Assembly: GCA_006739055.1 (NCBI GenBank)
Contig: AP019702.1
Location: forward strand, 1,736,501-1,800,500
From: Allostella vacuolata
Lineage (GTDB): Bacteria; Pseudomonadota; Alphaproteobacteria; ATCC43930; Allostellaceae
Length of the DNA stretch: 64,000 nt
Reading direction: 5' to 3'
In this document: positions 37,861 through 47,279 of the stretch, in pieces
Numbering within the stretch: the stretch's first letter is position 1
Layout of the letters: every line of letters starts with the position of its first letter
Notes under the pieces: generated by a model
Databases searched by the model: none
Told to the model about the DNA's origin: nothing
Seen by the model: the letters and a program-made list of their open reading frames with translations, nothing else
Position numbers and translations under genes: made by a program

Positions 37861-38549
37861 TCGAGGGCCTGCCGAGCGTGGCCGAGATCCGCCGCCTGAC
37901 GGCGCGGATGCTGCTCGAGGTCGATGCCGTGCAGTTCCACGGCGAGAACCCGTTCATCCTGACCAGCGGCTGGGCGAGCCCGGTCTATGTCGACTGCCGC
38001 CGGCTCATCTCCTACCCGCGCATCCGCCGCGCGGTGACCGATTTCGCGGTCGCGACCATCATCCGCGACATCGGCTTCGAACGGCTCGACCAGGTCGCCG
38101 GCGGCGAGACGGCCGGGGTGCCGTTCGCGGCCTGGATCGCCGACCGCCTGATGCTGCCGATGCAGTTCGTGCGCAAGCGCGCCAAGGGCTTCGGGCCGGC
38201 GGCCCAGATCGAGGGCATTGCCGTGCAGGGCGCGCGCACGCTGCTGGTCGAGGACCTGACCACCGACGGCGAGAGCAAGCTCGCCTTCTGCCGGGCGCTG
38301 CGGCTCGCCGGCGCCAAGGTCGACCACGCCTTCGTGGTCTTCCAGTACGGCATCTTTCCCGGTGTCGAGGACCGCTTCGCCGCCATCGGCCTGCACCTGC
38401 ATGCGCTTGCCACCTGGTGGGACGTGCTGGCCGAGGCGGAACGGTCGGCCGCCTTCCCGTCCCACCGGCTCGCCACCCTGCGCGCCTTCCTGGAGGATCC
38501 GGGCGGCTGGTCGTCCGCCCATGGCGGGATCGCCGGCCCGTCGGCCTGA
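37857..38549 (+). CDS. pyrE: Orotate phosphoribosyltransferase (PyrE-like)
   Basis: A 230-residue PRTase. FILTSGWASPVYVDCRRLIS is the PyrE N-terminal substrate region, and LLVEDLTTDGESK is the PRPP loop, where most PyrE proteins have a D-D pair and TTGGS/TAGTA. The altered loop leaves substrate specificity open. It transfers a ribosyl phosphate to orotate or a similar base. Its gene is translationally coupled to the carbamoylase gene, an unusual arrangement for a housekeeping pyrE. Confidence 0.82.
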   Translation: MIEGLPSVAEIRRLTARMLLEVDAVQFHGENPFILTSGWASPVYVDCRRLISYPRIRRAVTDFAVATIIRDIGFERLDQVAGGETAGVPFAAWIADRLMLPMQFVRKRAKGFGPAAQIEGIAVQGARTLLVEDLTTDGESKLAFCRALRLAGAKVDHAFVVFQYGIFPGVEDRFAAIGLHLHALATWWDVLAEAERSAAFPSHRLATLRAFLEDPGGWSSAHGGIAGPSA

Positions 38550-38613
38550 TCGCTTTAAGGTTGTCTGGAGAGCCGTTGCATGATCGGATGGCGCGGCGGC
38601 GCATCCGGATCGT

Positions 38614-41157
38614 ATGGTGGCGGAACTTCTTCTTTTCGGTGCATTCACCCCGGCGACCGGCTGGGAGCTGTGGCGAAGCGACGGGCGGACGGCGGGGACG
38701 GAACTCCTCCGCGACCTCGTCCCCGACAGCGCGTCCGGGAACCCCTACGGCATGGTCTCGGACCGGGAGCGGGCGTACTTCTTCGCCGAGGCCGAGGACC
38801 GGTTCGCCCTGTGGTCGACCGATGGCACGGCCCCCGGGACCGTGCTGGTCGACCGCCTGTCCGCGACCGACGGCGAGGGTGGCGGCGGGCTCTTCGCGGT
38901 CGGCGATGCCCTCTACTTCTCGGCGGCCGATGCGGCGCACGGCGAGGAGCTCTGGGTCGTTCGACCCGGCATCGCCGCGGCGGCGATGGTGTCGGATCTG
39001 CGCGGCGGCGCGGACGGGTCGGCCCCATCCCCGGCCGGCCGCCTCGGCGGTGCGCTGCTGTTCTCGGCCATCGGCGCGGACGGCACCCGCGCCCTGTGGC
39101 GCACTGCGGGAACCGCCGGCGAAACGGAGCGGCTGACCGCGGCCGACGTCGCGGTCGCCGACGGCCGCGGCGCCGTTATCGATGGGGTGCTCTACTTCAC
39201 GGCCGCGGACGCCGACCATGGCGCCGAGCTGTGGCGCTCGGATGGGACCGCAGTCGGGACCGTGCCGGCCGCCGACATCCTGGCCGGCGCGGGCGGGTCC
39301 GATCCCGGTCCGCCGGTCGCGGCGGGGGATGTCCTCTATTTCGCGGCGACCGGCACCGGCGGCCGGGAGCTCTGGCGCTTCGCCGACGGCACCGCCGCGC
39401 GGGTGGCGGACATCCGCGCCGGAGACGAGGCGTCCGAGCCGACCGACCTGGCCGTGCTGGACGGGGTCGTCTACTTCGCGGCCGACGACGGCGCCCATGG
39501 CCGCGAGCTGTGGCGGTCCGACGGCAGCGCGGACGGGACCTGGATCCTGGCCGATATCCGGGCCGGCGCCGGCGGCTCCGGCCCGCAGGGGATGACCGCC
39601 GTCGGCGGCCGCCTCTACTTCACCGCCGACGACGGGGTCCATGGGCGCGAGGCGTGGGTGTCGGACGGCACCGCGGAGGGCACCCGCCTGCTGGCGGACC
39701 TTCATCCTGCGGGCGCCTCGGTACCTCATTCCTTTGCAGGCGTGCCGGCACCGCCGGCCGGGCCCGACACGATCGCGCCCGACACCTACGTCCGCAGCGG
39801 CCCGCCCCCCGAGGGCAGCGCCACGAGTGCGGCGTTCGAGTTCGCGTCGGACGAGCAGGGTGTCGCGTTCGAAGCGGCGCTCGACGGCGGGCCATGGCAG
39901 CCGGTGGGCGATCGGGCCCGTTTCGACGATCTGTCGACGGGCGAGCATGTCCTGCAGGCGCGCGCGATCGACCCCGCGGGCAACGTCGATCCGACGCCGG
40001 TCGAGTATGGGTGGGCGGTGGCGCCGGACCGCGCGGATACCGTTCCGCCCATCGGCCGGATCGTGGCCGGCCCGCCCAGCCGCACCAGCGCCACCCTCGC
40101 CGTCCTCGACCTCGCGGCCGACGAGGCGTTCGTGCGCTTCGAAGGCCGGCTCGACGACGGGGATTGGCAGCCAGCGGCCGACCCGGTCGTGCTGTTCGAC
40201 CTGGCGCCGGGCAGCCACCAGTATGCGATCCGGGCGATCGATGCCGCCGGCAACCTCCAGGCCGAGGCCACCGTCTGGTCGTGGCTGGTGATCGACGACC
40301 GGCCCCCGGCCGATGCCGGGCCGGTGCCCGACGCGGGCGGGGCTGCGCTCGTCATCCACGGTTTCGAGGAGCTGGAAGCCGAAATCCCGGAAGGCATCGG
40401 CCGGATCCAGGCCCATGCATCCCTTCGCCTGCCCGACGGCGTCCCCAACCTGTCGCAGTTCGGCGCGGCCGACCTCAACGGCGAGGGCAACGGGATGGCC
40501 AACCACCTCGTCGGCAATGGCGGGGCCAACATCCTGGTCGGCTATGATGGCCGCGACAGTATCGAGGGCGGCGGCGGGGCCGACTTCCTGGCGGCCGGCG
40601 CCGGCGACGACACGCTGTGGGGCGACGACCCGGCCGGCATCCTGGCCGGCCCGGATACGCTCTGGGGCGGGCAGGGCAACGACAGCGTCCTCGGCGGCGG
40701 CGGCACCGACCTCCTGAACGGCGACCGCGGCGCCGATACGCTGCAGGGCGGGGCAGGCGCGGACACCCTGAATGGCGGCGCGGATGGCGACCGGCTCGAC
40801 GGCGGCAGCGGCGCCGACCGGCTGCGCGGCGGCCAGGGCGACGACCGGCTGCTGGGCGGCCCCGGCGGCGACACGCTGGCCGGCGACTTGGGCGCCGACA
40901 CGCTGTGGGGCGGCGAGGGTGCCGACCTCTTCCTGGTCGCGGCCGACGGCTCGGTCGACGTGATCGCCGACTTCACCCCGTTCCTCGACCGCATCGGCCT
41001 GGCGCCGGCGACCGGCATCGCCGACGAGGCGACGTTCCGGTCCCGGCTGCACGAGAGCGACGGGATGACGCTGCTCGACACGGGCGAGGGCGGCTGGATG
41101 ATCCTCCTGGCCGTCACCCCGGACGAGCTGACGGCGGCGGACCTGCTGTTCCTGTAG
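38614..41157 (+). CDS. Large RTX protein with ELWRSDGT repeats
   Basis: An 847-residue repeat protein, probably exported by a type I system because there is no N-terminal signal peptide. Residues 1-370 contain about eight ELWRSDGTxxGT-type repeats, often with LYFTADDG. Two Ig-like units follow (FEFASDEQGVAFEAALDGG and FVRFEGRLDDGDW), then about residues 640-790 hold a run of GGxGxDxL calcium-binding nonapeptides, with a C-terminal secretion-type tail near VIADFTPFLDRIGL. No T1SS gene is adjacent. Its end overlaps the convergent ligase gene by 44 nt. Function: probably an extracellular surface or adhesion protein. Confidence 0.8.
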   Translation: MVAELLLFGAFTPATGWELWRSDGRTAGTELLRDLVPDSASGNPYGMVSDRERAYFFAEAEDRFALWSTDGTAPGTVLVDRLSATDGEGGGGLFAVGDALYFSAADAAHGEELWVVRPGIAAAAMVSDLRGGADGSAPSPAGRLGGALLFSAIGADGTRALWRTAGTAGETERLTAADVAVADGRGAVIDGVLYFTAADADHGAELWRSDGTAVGTVPAADILAGAGGSDPGPPVAAGDVLYFAATGTGGRELWRFADGTAARVADIRAGDEASEPTDLAVLDGVVYFAADDGAHGRELWRSDGSADGTWILADIRAGAGGSGPQGMTAVGGRLYFTADDGVHGREAWVSDGTAEGTRLLADLHPAGASVPHSFAGVPAPPAGPDTIAPDTYVRSGPPPEGSATSAAFEFASDEQGVAFEAALDGGPWQPVGDRARFDDLSTGEHVLQARAIDPAGNVDPTPVEYGWAVAPDRADTVPPIGRIVAGPPSRTSATLAVLDLAADEAFVRFEGRLDDGDWQPAADPVVLFDLAPGSHQYAIRAIDAAGNLQAEATVWSWLVIDDRPPADAGPVPDAGGAALVIHGFEELEAEIPEGIGRIQAHASLRLPDGVPNLSQFGAADLNGEGNGMANHLVGNGGANILVGYDGRDSIEGGGGADFLAAGAGDDTLWGDDPAGILAGPDTLWGGQGNDSVLGGGGTDLLNGDRGADTLQGGAGADTLNGGADGDRLDGGSGADRLRGGQGDDRLLGGPGGDTLAGDLGADTLWGGEGADLFLVAADGSVDVIADFTPFLDRIGLAPATGIADEATFRSRLHESDGMTLLDTGEGGWMILLAVTPDELTAADLLFL

Positions 41158-43093
41158 CGGCCGCGTCGCGGATCGCCGCGAACGCCTCCGGGTTGACCAG
41201 GGTCGACAGGTCGCCCGGCGGCTCGCCGGTCAGGGCGGCGCGGACCACCCGGCGCATGGTCTTCATGTTGCGCGTCTTCGGCAGGTCGGCCACCGCCAGG
41301 ATGCGCGACGGGCGGAAGGCGCCGCCCATCGCTGCCGCCACGGCGTCGGACAGGGCCCGGCGAAAGGCGTCGTCGTCGGCCTGGCCCGCGGTCGGCACCA
41401 CGGCGCAGGCGACGGCCGAACCCTTGACCGGATCGGGCAGGGCGACCGCCGCGGCGTCGGCGACCAGCCCGGTCGCCAGCATCGCCGCCTCGATCTCGGC
41501 CGGGCCGGTGCGCTTGCCCGCCAGCTTGATGGTGTCGTCGGACCGGCCGTGGATGTACCAGTAGCCGTCGGCGTCGCGGGACGCCCAGTCGCCATGCACC
41601 CAGACGCCCGGCAGGCGCGACCAGTAGCTCTCGATATAGCGCTCCGGCTCCCGCCACAGGCCCTGGGTCATGCCCATGGGGGCGGCGCGCATCACCAGCT
41701 CGCCGACGGTGCCGGGCGGCACGCTGCGGCCGTCGTCGTCGACGATGTCGGCGCCGCTGCCGGGGATCGGCCCGTTGAAGCTGGCGGGCTTGATCGGCCG
41801 CAGCACGTTGGTCGCGACGATGCCGCCGACCTCGGTGCCGCCGGCATAGTTGAGCAGCGGCCGGGTGCCGCCCAGGACGTGCCGGAACACCCACATCCAG
41901 GCGCGCTCGTCCCACGGCTCGCCGGTCGAGGTGGCAAGGCGCAGCGACGACAGGTCGTGCGCCGCCGGCCCCGCATCGCCCTGGCGCGCCATCAGCCGGG
42001 CGATGGTCGGCCCCAGGCCGAGGAAGCTGACCCGGTGCCGGGCGACGATGCGCCACAGCCGGTCGGGCTCCGGAAAGTCCGGCGTGCCCTCGGCCAGGAC
42101 CAGGGCGGCACCCAGGGTGGTGGCCGCGACGATCTGGATCGGCCCGACCAGCCAGCCGATGTCGGTCATCCACAACAGGCGGTCGGACGGCTTCAGGTCG
42201 AAGCAGAGCTGGAAGTCGAGCATCGTCTTGGCGAGGAAGCCGGCATGGGTGTGCACGGTGCCCTTGGGCCGCCCGGTGGTGCCCGAGGTATAGGCGACGA
42301 GCAGCGGCGCGTCGGCCGGCAGGGGCCGGGTCGGCGCCGCCGGCCCGGCGGGCAGCGCGTCCCACCAATGGTCGCGGCCGGGCTGCATCGCCGGCGCCTC
42401 GCCGCCCTGGCGCAGGACCACGACGTGGCGCAGGCTCGGCACCTGGCGGGCGGCCTCGTCCACCTCCGCCTTCATCGGCACCCGGCGGCCGCGGCGCAAG
42501 GAGGAATCCGCCGCCAGCACGGCCACCGCCTCGGCATCGCCCAGCCGGGTCGCCAGCGCGCCGGCGCCGAAGCCGGAGAAGAGCGGCAGGATGACGGCGC
42601 CGAGCCGGGCCAGCGCCAGGAAGCCGGCGACGGCCTCCGGCACCATCGGCATGTAGAGCCCGACCGGGGAGCCGGGGCCGATGCCGAGCGCCGCCAGCCC
42701 CTGCGCCAGCCGGTCGACCTCCCGGCCCAGCTCGGCATAGGTCCAGGTCCGCACCTGCCCGTCCTCGCCCTCCCAGATCACCGCCGGGTGGCCGGCCCGC
42801 GCGCCGGCGCGGTGGCGGTCGATGCCGGCCATGGCGATGTTGGTGGTGCCGTCGACACACCAGCGCACCCAGGGCAGGCCGGCCGAGGCGTCGCGCAGCA
42901 CCGTCCAGGGGGCGGCGAAGGGCAGGTCGACGAAGCGCAGCACCGCGGCCCAGAACCAGTCCGGGTCGGCGTCTGCCCGCCGCGCCATCTCGTCATAGCC
43001 GTCCAGCCCCTCGGCGCGCAGGAAGGCCGTCCAGTTGCTGGCCTCGACGAACTCCGCACTCGGCGCCCAGACGGCGCCTTCGGGCAATGCCAT
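41114..43093 (-). CDS. Acyl-CoA synthetase (acetyl/acetoacetyl-CoA synthetase-like)
   Basis: A 659-residue AMP-forming ligase of the ANL superfamily. The N-terminal ACS cap region contains [17 protein letters not shown] and [13 protein letters not shown]. The P-loop motif is [18 protein letters not shown], with [10 protein letters not shown], and the hinge/C-domain motif [20 protein letters not shown] with the catalytic lysine in [10 protein letters not shown]. It activates a short carboxylate to its CoA ester. It is divergent from the enoyl-CoA hydratase-like gene across a shared operator region. Confidence 0.88.
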   Translation of the reverse strand: MALPEGAVWAPSAEFVEASNWTAFLRAEGLDGYDEMARRADADPDWFWAAVLRFVDLPFAAPWTVLRDASAGLPWVRWCVDGTTNIAMAGIDRHRAGARAGHPAVIWEGEDGQVRTWTYAELGREVDRLAQGLAALGIGPGSPVGLYMPMVPEAVAGFLALARLGAVILPLFSGFGAGALATRLGDAEAVAVLAADSSLRRGRRVPMKAEVDEAARQVPSLRHVVVLRQGGEAPAMQPGRDHWWDALPAGPAAPTRPLPADAPLLVAYTSGTTGRPKGTVHTHAGFLAKTMLDFQLCFDLKPSDRLLWMTDIGWLVGPIQIVAATTLGAALVLAEGTPDFPEPDRLWRIVARHRVSFLGLGPTIARLMARQGDAGPAAHDLSSLRLATSTGEPWDERAWMWVFRHVLGGTRPLLNYAGGTEVGGIVATNVLRPIKPASFNGPIPGSGADIVDDDGRSVPPGTVGELVMRAAPMGMTQGLWREPERYIESYWSRLPGVWVHGDWASRDADGYWYIHGRSDDTIKLAGKRTGPAEIEAAMLATGLVADAAAVALPDPVKGSAVACAVVPTAGQADDDAFRRALSDAVAAAMGGAFRPSRILAVADLPKTRNMKTMRRVVRAALTGEPPGDLSTLVNPEAFAAIRDAAATGTAGPPPSARPG

Positions 43094-43133
43094 GCTTCCA
43101 CCCCTTCGGACCCGATGGACTTTTCGCCACCGC

Positions 43134-43174
43134 TTGTCGCAGTATCGCGCCGAGTGAACGTTCGTTCAATTCAC
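43134..43174. promoter_or_regulatory. Promoter with TetR-type operator
   Basis: TTGTCG at 43134-43139, 17 nt, then AACGTT at 43157-43162 form a candidate promoter. Over the -10 lies TGAACGTTCGTTCA at 43155-43168, a palindrome with arms TGAACG/CGTTCA. The core GAACGTTCGTTC matches the sites before 49596 and 61638. It serves the divergent ligase and hydratase genes. Confidence 0.65.
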
Positions 43175-43200
43175 ACGAAGAAGCGACCGGAGGGAACGCC

Positions 43201-44013
43201 ATGTCGGATGAACGCTATGCCCGCTACCAGCGCCTGAAGTTCGACCGTCCGCACGCCCGCGTGCTCCGCGTCACCATGTCGAACCCCGGCAAGCTCAACG
43301 CCGCCGACGCCGTCATGCATGGCGAGCTGACCGGCCTGTGGCGCGAGATCGATGCCGACCCGACGGTCTCGGCGGTCATCCTGCAGGGCGAGGGCAAGGC
43401 GTTCTCGGCCGGCGGCGACTTCGCGATGATCGACACCATCATCGCCGACTTCCACACCCGCGCCGCCAACTGGAAGGAGGCGCGCGACCTCGTCTACAAC
43501 ATCATCAACTGCTCCAAGCCGATCGTCAGCGCGATCCGCGGCCCGGCGGTGGGGGCGGGGCTCGTCTGCGGCCTGCTGGCCGACGTGTCGATCGCCGCCA
43601 ACGACGCCCGCATCATCGACGGCCACACCCGCCTCGGAGTCGCCGCCGGCGACCATGCGGCGATCATCTGGCCGCTGCTGTGCGGCATGGCCAAGGCCAA
43701 GTACTACCTGATGACCTGCGACCCGCTGTCCGGCGCGGAGGCCGAGCGCATCGGGCTGGTCTCGCTGGCGGTCGAGGACGCCGAGCTGGATGCCAAGGCC
43801 GTCGCGGTCGCGACCAGGCTGGCCGAGGGCGCGCCGCACGCCATCCGCTGGACCAAGTACGCCCTCAACAACTGGCTGCGCCAGGCGGGGCCGATCTTCG
43901 ACACCTCGCTGGCGCTGGAGTTCCTCGGCTGGCAGTCGCCCGACGTGACGGAAGGGCTGGCGGCGCACCGGGAGAAGCGCCGGCCGGCCTTCCCGCCGGA
44001 ATCGAACCTCTGA
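43201..44013 (+). CDS. Enoyl-CoA hydratase/isomerase-fold protein, atypical active site
   Basis: A 270-residue crotonase-superfamily enzyme. The oxyanion-hole segments are [13 protein letters not shown] and [20 protein letters not shown]. The two catalytic glutamates of classical hydratase are absent: the first position reads Val (GAGLV), and the second region is [12 protein letters not shown] in place of a PE motif. It may therefore act as a different crotonase-fold enzyme (isomerase, hydrolase or lyase). GGAGGG precedes ATG 43201. It begins the three-gene ligase operon. Confidence 0.85.
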   Translation: MSDERYARYQRLKFDRPHARVLRVTMSNPGKLNAADAVMHGELTGLWREIDADPTVSAVILQGEGKAFSAGGDFAMIDTIIADFHTRAANWKEARDLVYNIINCSKPIVSAIRGPAVGAGLVCGLLADVSIAANDARIIDGHTRLGVAAGDHAAIIWPLLCGMAKAKYYLMTCDPLSGAEAERIGLVSLAVEDAELDAKAVAVATRLAEGAPHAIRWTKYALNNWLRQAGPIFDTSLALEFLGWQSPDVTEGLAAHREKRRPAFPPESNL

Positions 44014-44034
44014 CCGGGCGGGAGGACCCTGCCC

Positions 44035-45687
44035 GTGCCCGGCACCATCCCCTCGATGCTGACGCCCGAGCGCGCGGCCGCGATGCGCGCGGCCGGGCTC
44101 TGGCACGACCGCACCATCCTCGACGACCTGGACCGGCACCTCGCCGAACGTCCGGAGCGTCTGGCGATCATCGACCACAACTCCATGACCGGGCGGGAAT
44201 CCCGCCTGTCCTACGGCGATCTCGGCCGGCGGGTGGAACGCATCGCATCCGGCCTCGCGGCGCTCGGGGTCGGGCGAGGCGACGTCGTTTCCTGGCAGCT
44301 GCCCAACTGGTGGGAGTTCACGGCGCTCCACCTCGCCTGCATGCGCATCGGCGCGGTCAGCAACCCGCTGATGCCGATCTTCCGCGAGCGCGAGCTGCGC
44401 TTCATGCTGAAGCTGGCGGGGGCCAGGGTGCTGGTGATGCCGCGCAGCTTCCGCGGCTTCGACCATGCCGCGATGGCCCGCGGCCTGCGGGCGGACCTGC
44501 CGGACCTGGCCCATCTCCTGGTGGTCGGTGGGGAGGGCGAGGAGGCGTTCGAGGCCCTGCATGACGAAGCGCAGCCCCACGACCAGGCGGCGGCGTGCGC
44601 GCTCTTCGCCCGTAGCCGGCCGGGCGCCGACGACGTGGTCGAGATCCTCTACACCTCGGGCACCACAGGCGAGCCCAAGGGGGTGATGCACTGCTCCAAC
44701 ACGCTGCTCAGCAACCTCGACCCCTACATCCGCCGCCTGGGGCTCGGCGAGCGCGACGTGGTGCTGATGGCGTCCCCGCTCGCCCACCAGACGGGCTTCC
44801 TCTACGGCGTCATGATGCCGATCCTGCTCGGCTGCCCGGTGGTGCTGCAGGACATCTGGAACGCGGGCCGGGCGGCCGACCTGATCCGGGCCGAGGGGGT
44901 GACCTTCACCATGGCCTCGACGCCCTTCCTGGCCGACCTGACGACCGTCGCCGAGGCCAGGCGGCCGGATCTCGCCAGCCTGCGCATCTTCCTGTCGGCG
45001 GGCGCGCCGATCCCGTCAGCGGTCGCCCGGCGCGCGACCGAGAACCTGGGCGCCACCATCGTCTCGGCCTGGGGGATGACCGAGAACGGGGCGGCCACCA
45101 CGACCTTGCTCGACGACCCGCCGGAGCGGGCCTGCGAGACCGACGGGGTGGCGATGGACGGGATCGAGCTGCGCATCGTCGACGATGGCGGCCGGGACCT
45201 GCCGCCCGGGACCGAGGGGCGGCTACTGCTGCGCGGCTGCTCCAACTTCGTCGGCTACCTGAAGCGGCCCGAGATGTACGGGGTCGATGCCGAGGGCTGG
45301 TTCGACACCGGCGACCTCGCCCGGATGGACGCTGGGGGCTACATCCGCATCACCGGACGCACCAAGGACGTCATCATCCGCGGCGGCGAGAACGTGCCGG
45401 TGGTCGAGGTGGAAGGGCTGATCTACCAGCATCCGGCGGTGGCCGAGGTGGCCGTCGTCGGCATGCCCGACCCGCGGCTGGGCGAGCGCGCCTGCGCCTT
45501 CGTCGTGCCACGCCCGGGCCAGTCGCTCAGCCTGCCGGAGCTGGTGGCGTTCCTGGAGACGCACAAGCTGACCCGCAACTACCTGCCCGAGCGGCTGGAG
45601 GTGGTGGAGCAGCTGCCGCGCACGCCGAGCGGCAAGATCCAGAAGTTCCGCCTGCGCGACACGGCCAAGGCGCTGGCCTCCGGCTAG
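44035..45687 (+). CDS. Acyl-CoA ligase, cyclohexanecarboxylate-CoA ligase-like
   Basis: A 550-residue AMP-forming ligase. P-loop YTSGTTGEPKGVMHCSNTLL, GMTENGA and YIRITGRTKDVIIRGGENVP are intact, with the C-terminal lysine in LPRTPSGKIQKFRL. The overall pattern resembles AliA-type cyclohexanecarboxylate-CoA ligases, but acid specificity needs data. GTG 44035 is taken as the start, since GGAGG at 44021-44025 is 9 nt upstream; ATG 44056 is the alternative. It lies 21 nt after the crotonase-fold gene. Confidence 0.84.
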   Translation: MPGTIPSMLTPERAAAMRAAGLWHDRTILDDLDRHLAERPERLAIIDHNSMTGRESRLSYGDLGRRVERIASGLAALGVGRGDVVSWQLPNWWEFTALHLACMRIGAVSNPLMPIFRERELRFMLKLAGARVLVMPRSFRGFDHAAMARGLRADLPDLAHLLVVGGEGEEAFEALHDEAQPHDQAAACALFARSRPGADDVVEILYTSGTTGEPKGVMHCSNTLLSNLDPYIRRLGLGERDVVLMASPLAHQTGFLYGVMMPILLGCPVVLQDIWNAGRAADLIRAEGVTFTMASTPFLADLTTVAEARRPDLASLRIFLSAGAPIPSAVARRATENLGATIVSAWGMTENGAATTTLLDDPPERACETDGVAMDGIELRIVDDGGRDLPPGTEGRLLLRGCSNFVGYLKRPEMYGVDAEGWFDTGDLARMDAGGYIRITGRTKDVIIRGGENVPVVEVEGLIYQHPAVAEVAVVGMPDPRLGERACAFVVPRPGQSLSLPELVAFLETHKLTRNYLPERLEVVEQLPRTPSGKIQKFRLRDTAKALASG

Positions 45688-45689
45688 GC

Positions 45690-47276
45690 ATGGCCGGGGT
45701 CGACATTTCCGGCTGGGTGCTGGGCCGGGTGCTGGCGCGCCAGGCCGAGCGGCAGGGCGACCGGGACTATCTGCGCCCGGTCGACGGGCCGCCGGTCAGC
45801 TTCGGCGCGCTCGACCGGCGGGCGACCCGCATCGCCAACGGGCTGATCGCGGCCGGCGTCGCCAAGGGCGACCCGGTCCTGGTCATGCTGCCCAACAGCG
45901 TCGACTTCGTCGCCCTGTGGTGCGGGGTGGCGCGGGCGGGGGCGGTCTTCGTGCCGATCAACACCGCCTTCAAGGGTGCCTTCCTGGAGCATGTCGCCAA
46001 CGTCACCCGGGCGCGGGCGATGGTGGCGGCGGCCGAGCACCTGCCGACAATCGCCGCCTCGGCCGGGCGGATGCCGCACCTGGCCCGGATCTGGATCCAT
46101 GGCGAGGCGGCGCCGGATGACCCGCTGCCGGATGTCCGGCCGTTCGCGGAACTGGCCGACGCGCCCGGGACGACGGTCGACGTGGCGGTCGCGGTCGGCG
46201 ACGTCGGCGCCATCCTGTTCACGTCCGGCACCAGCGGACCGTCCAAGGGGCCGCTGCTGCCGCACGGCCACCTGCACCTGAACGGGCATGTCTATGCCGA
46301 GCAGCTGCGCCTGTCGGCCGACGACGTGCTCTATACCTGCCTGCCGCTGTTCCACGCCAACGCCCTGCTGCTCGGCGCCTATGGCGCGCTGATGCTGGGG
46401 GTGCCGCTGGTCCTGGCGCCGCGCTTCAGCGCCAGCGGCTGGCTGGGCGACATCCGCCGGCACGGGGTCACCGCCACCAACCTCCTCGGCACCATGATGA
46501 GCTTCCTGATGAAGCAGCCGCCCACGGCAGACGACCGCGACCACCGGCTGTCGGTCGTCGCCGCGGTGCCGCTGGTGCCGGCGCTCGCCGCGCCCTTCCA
46601 GGAGCGCTTCGGGGCCAAGCCGGTCGAGCTCTACGGCACGACCGAGATCAACTGCCCCTTCTACATGCCGCGCGACGCGCCGCTGCGCCCCGGCTCCTGC
46701 GGCCGGCTGATCGACGACTGGTTCGAGGTGCGGGTGGCCGACCCCGCGACCGACGAGCCGGTGCCGGCGGGGCAGGTGGGCGAGCTGCTGGTCCGGCCGC
46801 GCCGCGCCGGTACCTTCCTGCAAGGCTATTGCGGCATGCCCGACGCCACCGTGGCGGCCTGGCGCAACCTGTGGTTCCACACCGGCGACGCCTTCAAGGC
46901 GAGCGAGGACGGCTGGTATTCCTTCGTCGACCGCCTGCGCGACTGCATCCGCCGGCGCGGCGAGAACGTCTCGTCCTGGGAGATCGAGCAGGCGCTGATC
47001 CAGCACGGCGACGTGCTGGACGCGGCCGTGGTCGGCGTGCCGTCCGACGTCAACGACGGCGAGGAGGAGGTGATGGCCTGCCTCGTCGCCCGCCCCGGCC
47101 GGACGATCGATGCGGCCGACATCTGGGCCTTCTGCGATGCCCGCCTGCCGAAATTCGCGGTGCCGCGTTTCCTCCGCACCCTGCCGGCGCTGCCGCGCAC
47201 GGCGACCGAGAAGGTGCGCAAGGAGCTGTTGCGCGGCGAGGGCGTGGCGGCGGCGATCGACCGGCAGCGACGCTGA
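45690..47276 (+). CDS. Acyl-CoA ligase, CaiC-like
   Basis: A 528-residue ANL ligase. FTSGTSGPSKGPLLPHGHLH is the P-loop and YGTTEINCPFY the acyl-site motif; WYSFVDRLRDCIRRRGENVS is the hinge, and the catalytic lysine is in LPRTATEKVRKELL. This form is typical of crotonobetaine/carnitine-CoA ligase-like proteins. It starts 2 nt after the previous ligase stop. Two different ligases in one operon suggest two acid substrates or alternative activation of one. Confidence 0.85.
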   Translation: MAGVDISGWVLGRVLARQAERQGDRDYLRPVDGPPVSFGALDRRATRIANGLIAAGVAKGDPVLVMLPNSVDFVALWCGVARAGAVFVPINTAFKGAFLEHVANVTRARAMVAAAEHLPTIAASAGRMPHLARIWIHGEAAPDDPLPDVRPFAELADAPGTTVDVAVAVGDVGAILFTSGTSGPSKGPLLPHGHLHLNGHVYAEQLRLSADDVLYTCLPLFHANALLLGAYGALMLGVPLVLAPRFSASGWLGDIRRHGVTATNLLGTMMSFLMKQPPTADDRDHRLSVVAAVPLVPALAAPFQERFGAKPVELYGTTEINCPFYMPRDAPLRPGSCGRLIDDWFEVRVADPATDEPVPAGQVGELLVRPRRAGTFLQGYCGMPDATVAAWRNLWFHTGDAFKASEDGWYSFVDRLRDCIRRRGENVSSWEIEQALIQHGDVLDAAVVGVPSDVNDGEEEVMACLVARPGRTIDAADIWAFCDARLPKFAVPRFLRTLPALPRTATEKVRKELLRGEGVAAAIDRQRR

Positions 47277-47279
47277 CGC

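Noticed and set aside
40560-40930. Tandem DNA repeats that could suggest a CRISPR array
   Set aside because: They are in-frame codons for GGxGxDxL RTX nonapeptides; spacers are not unique and no cas gene is present.
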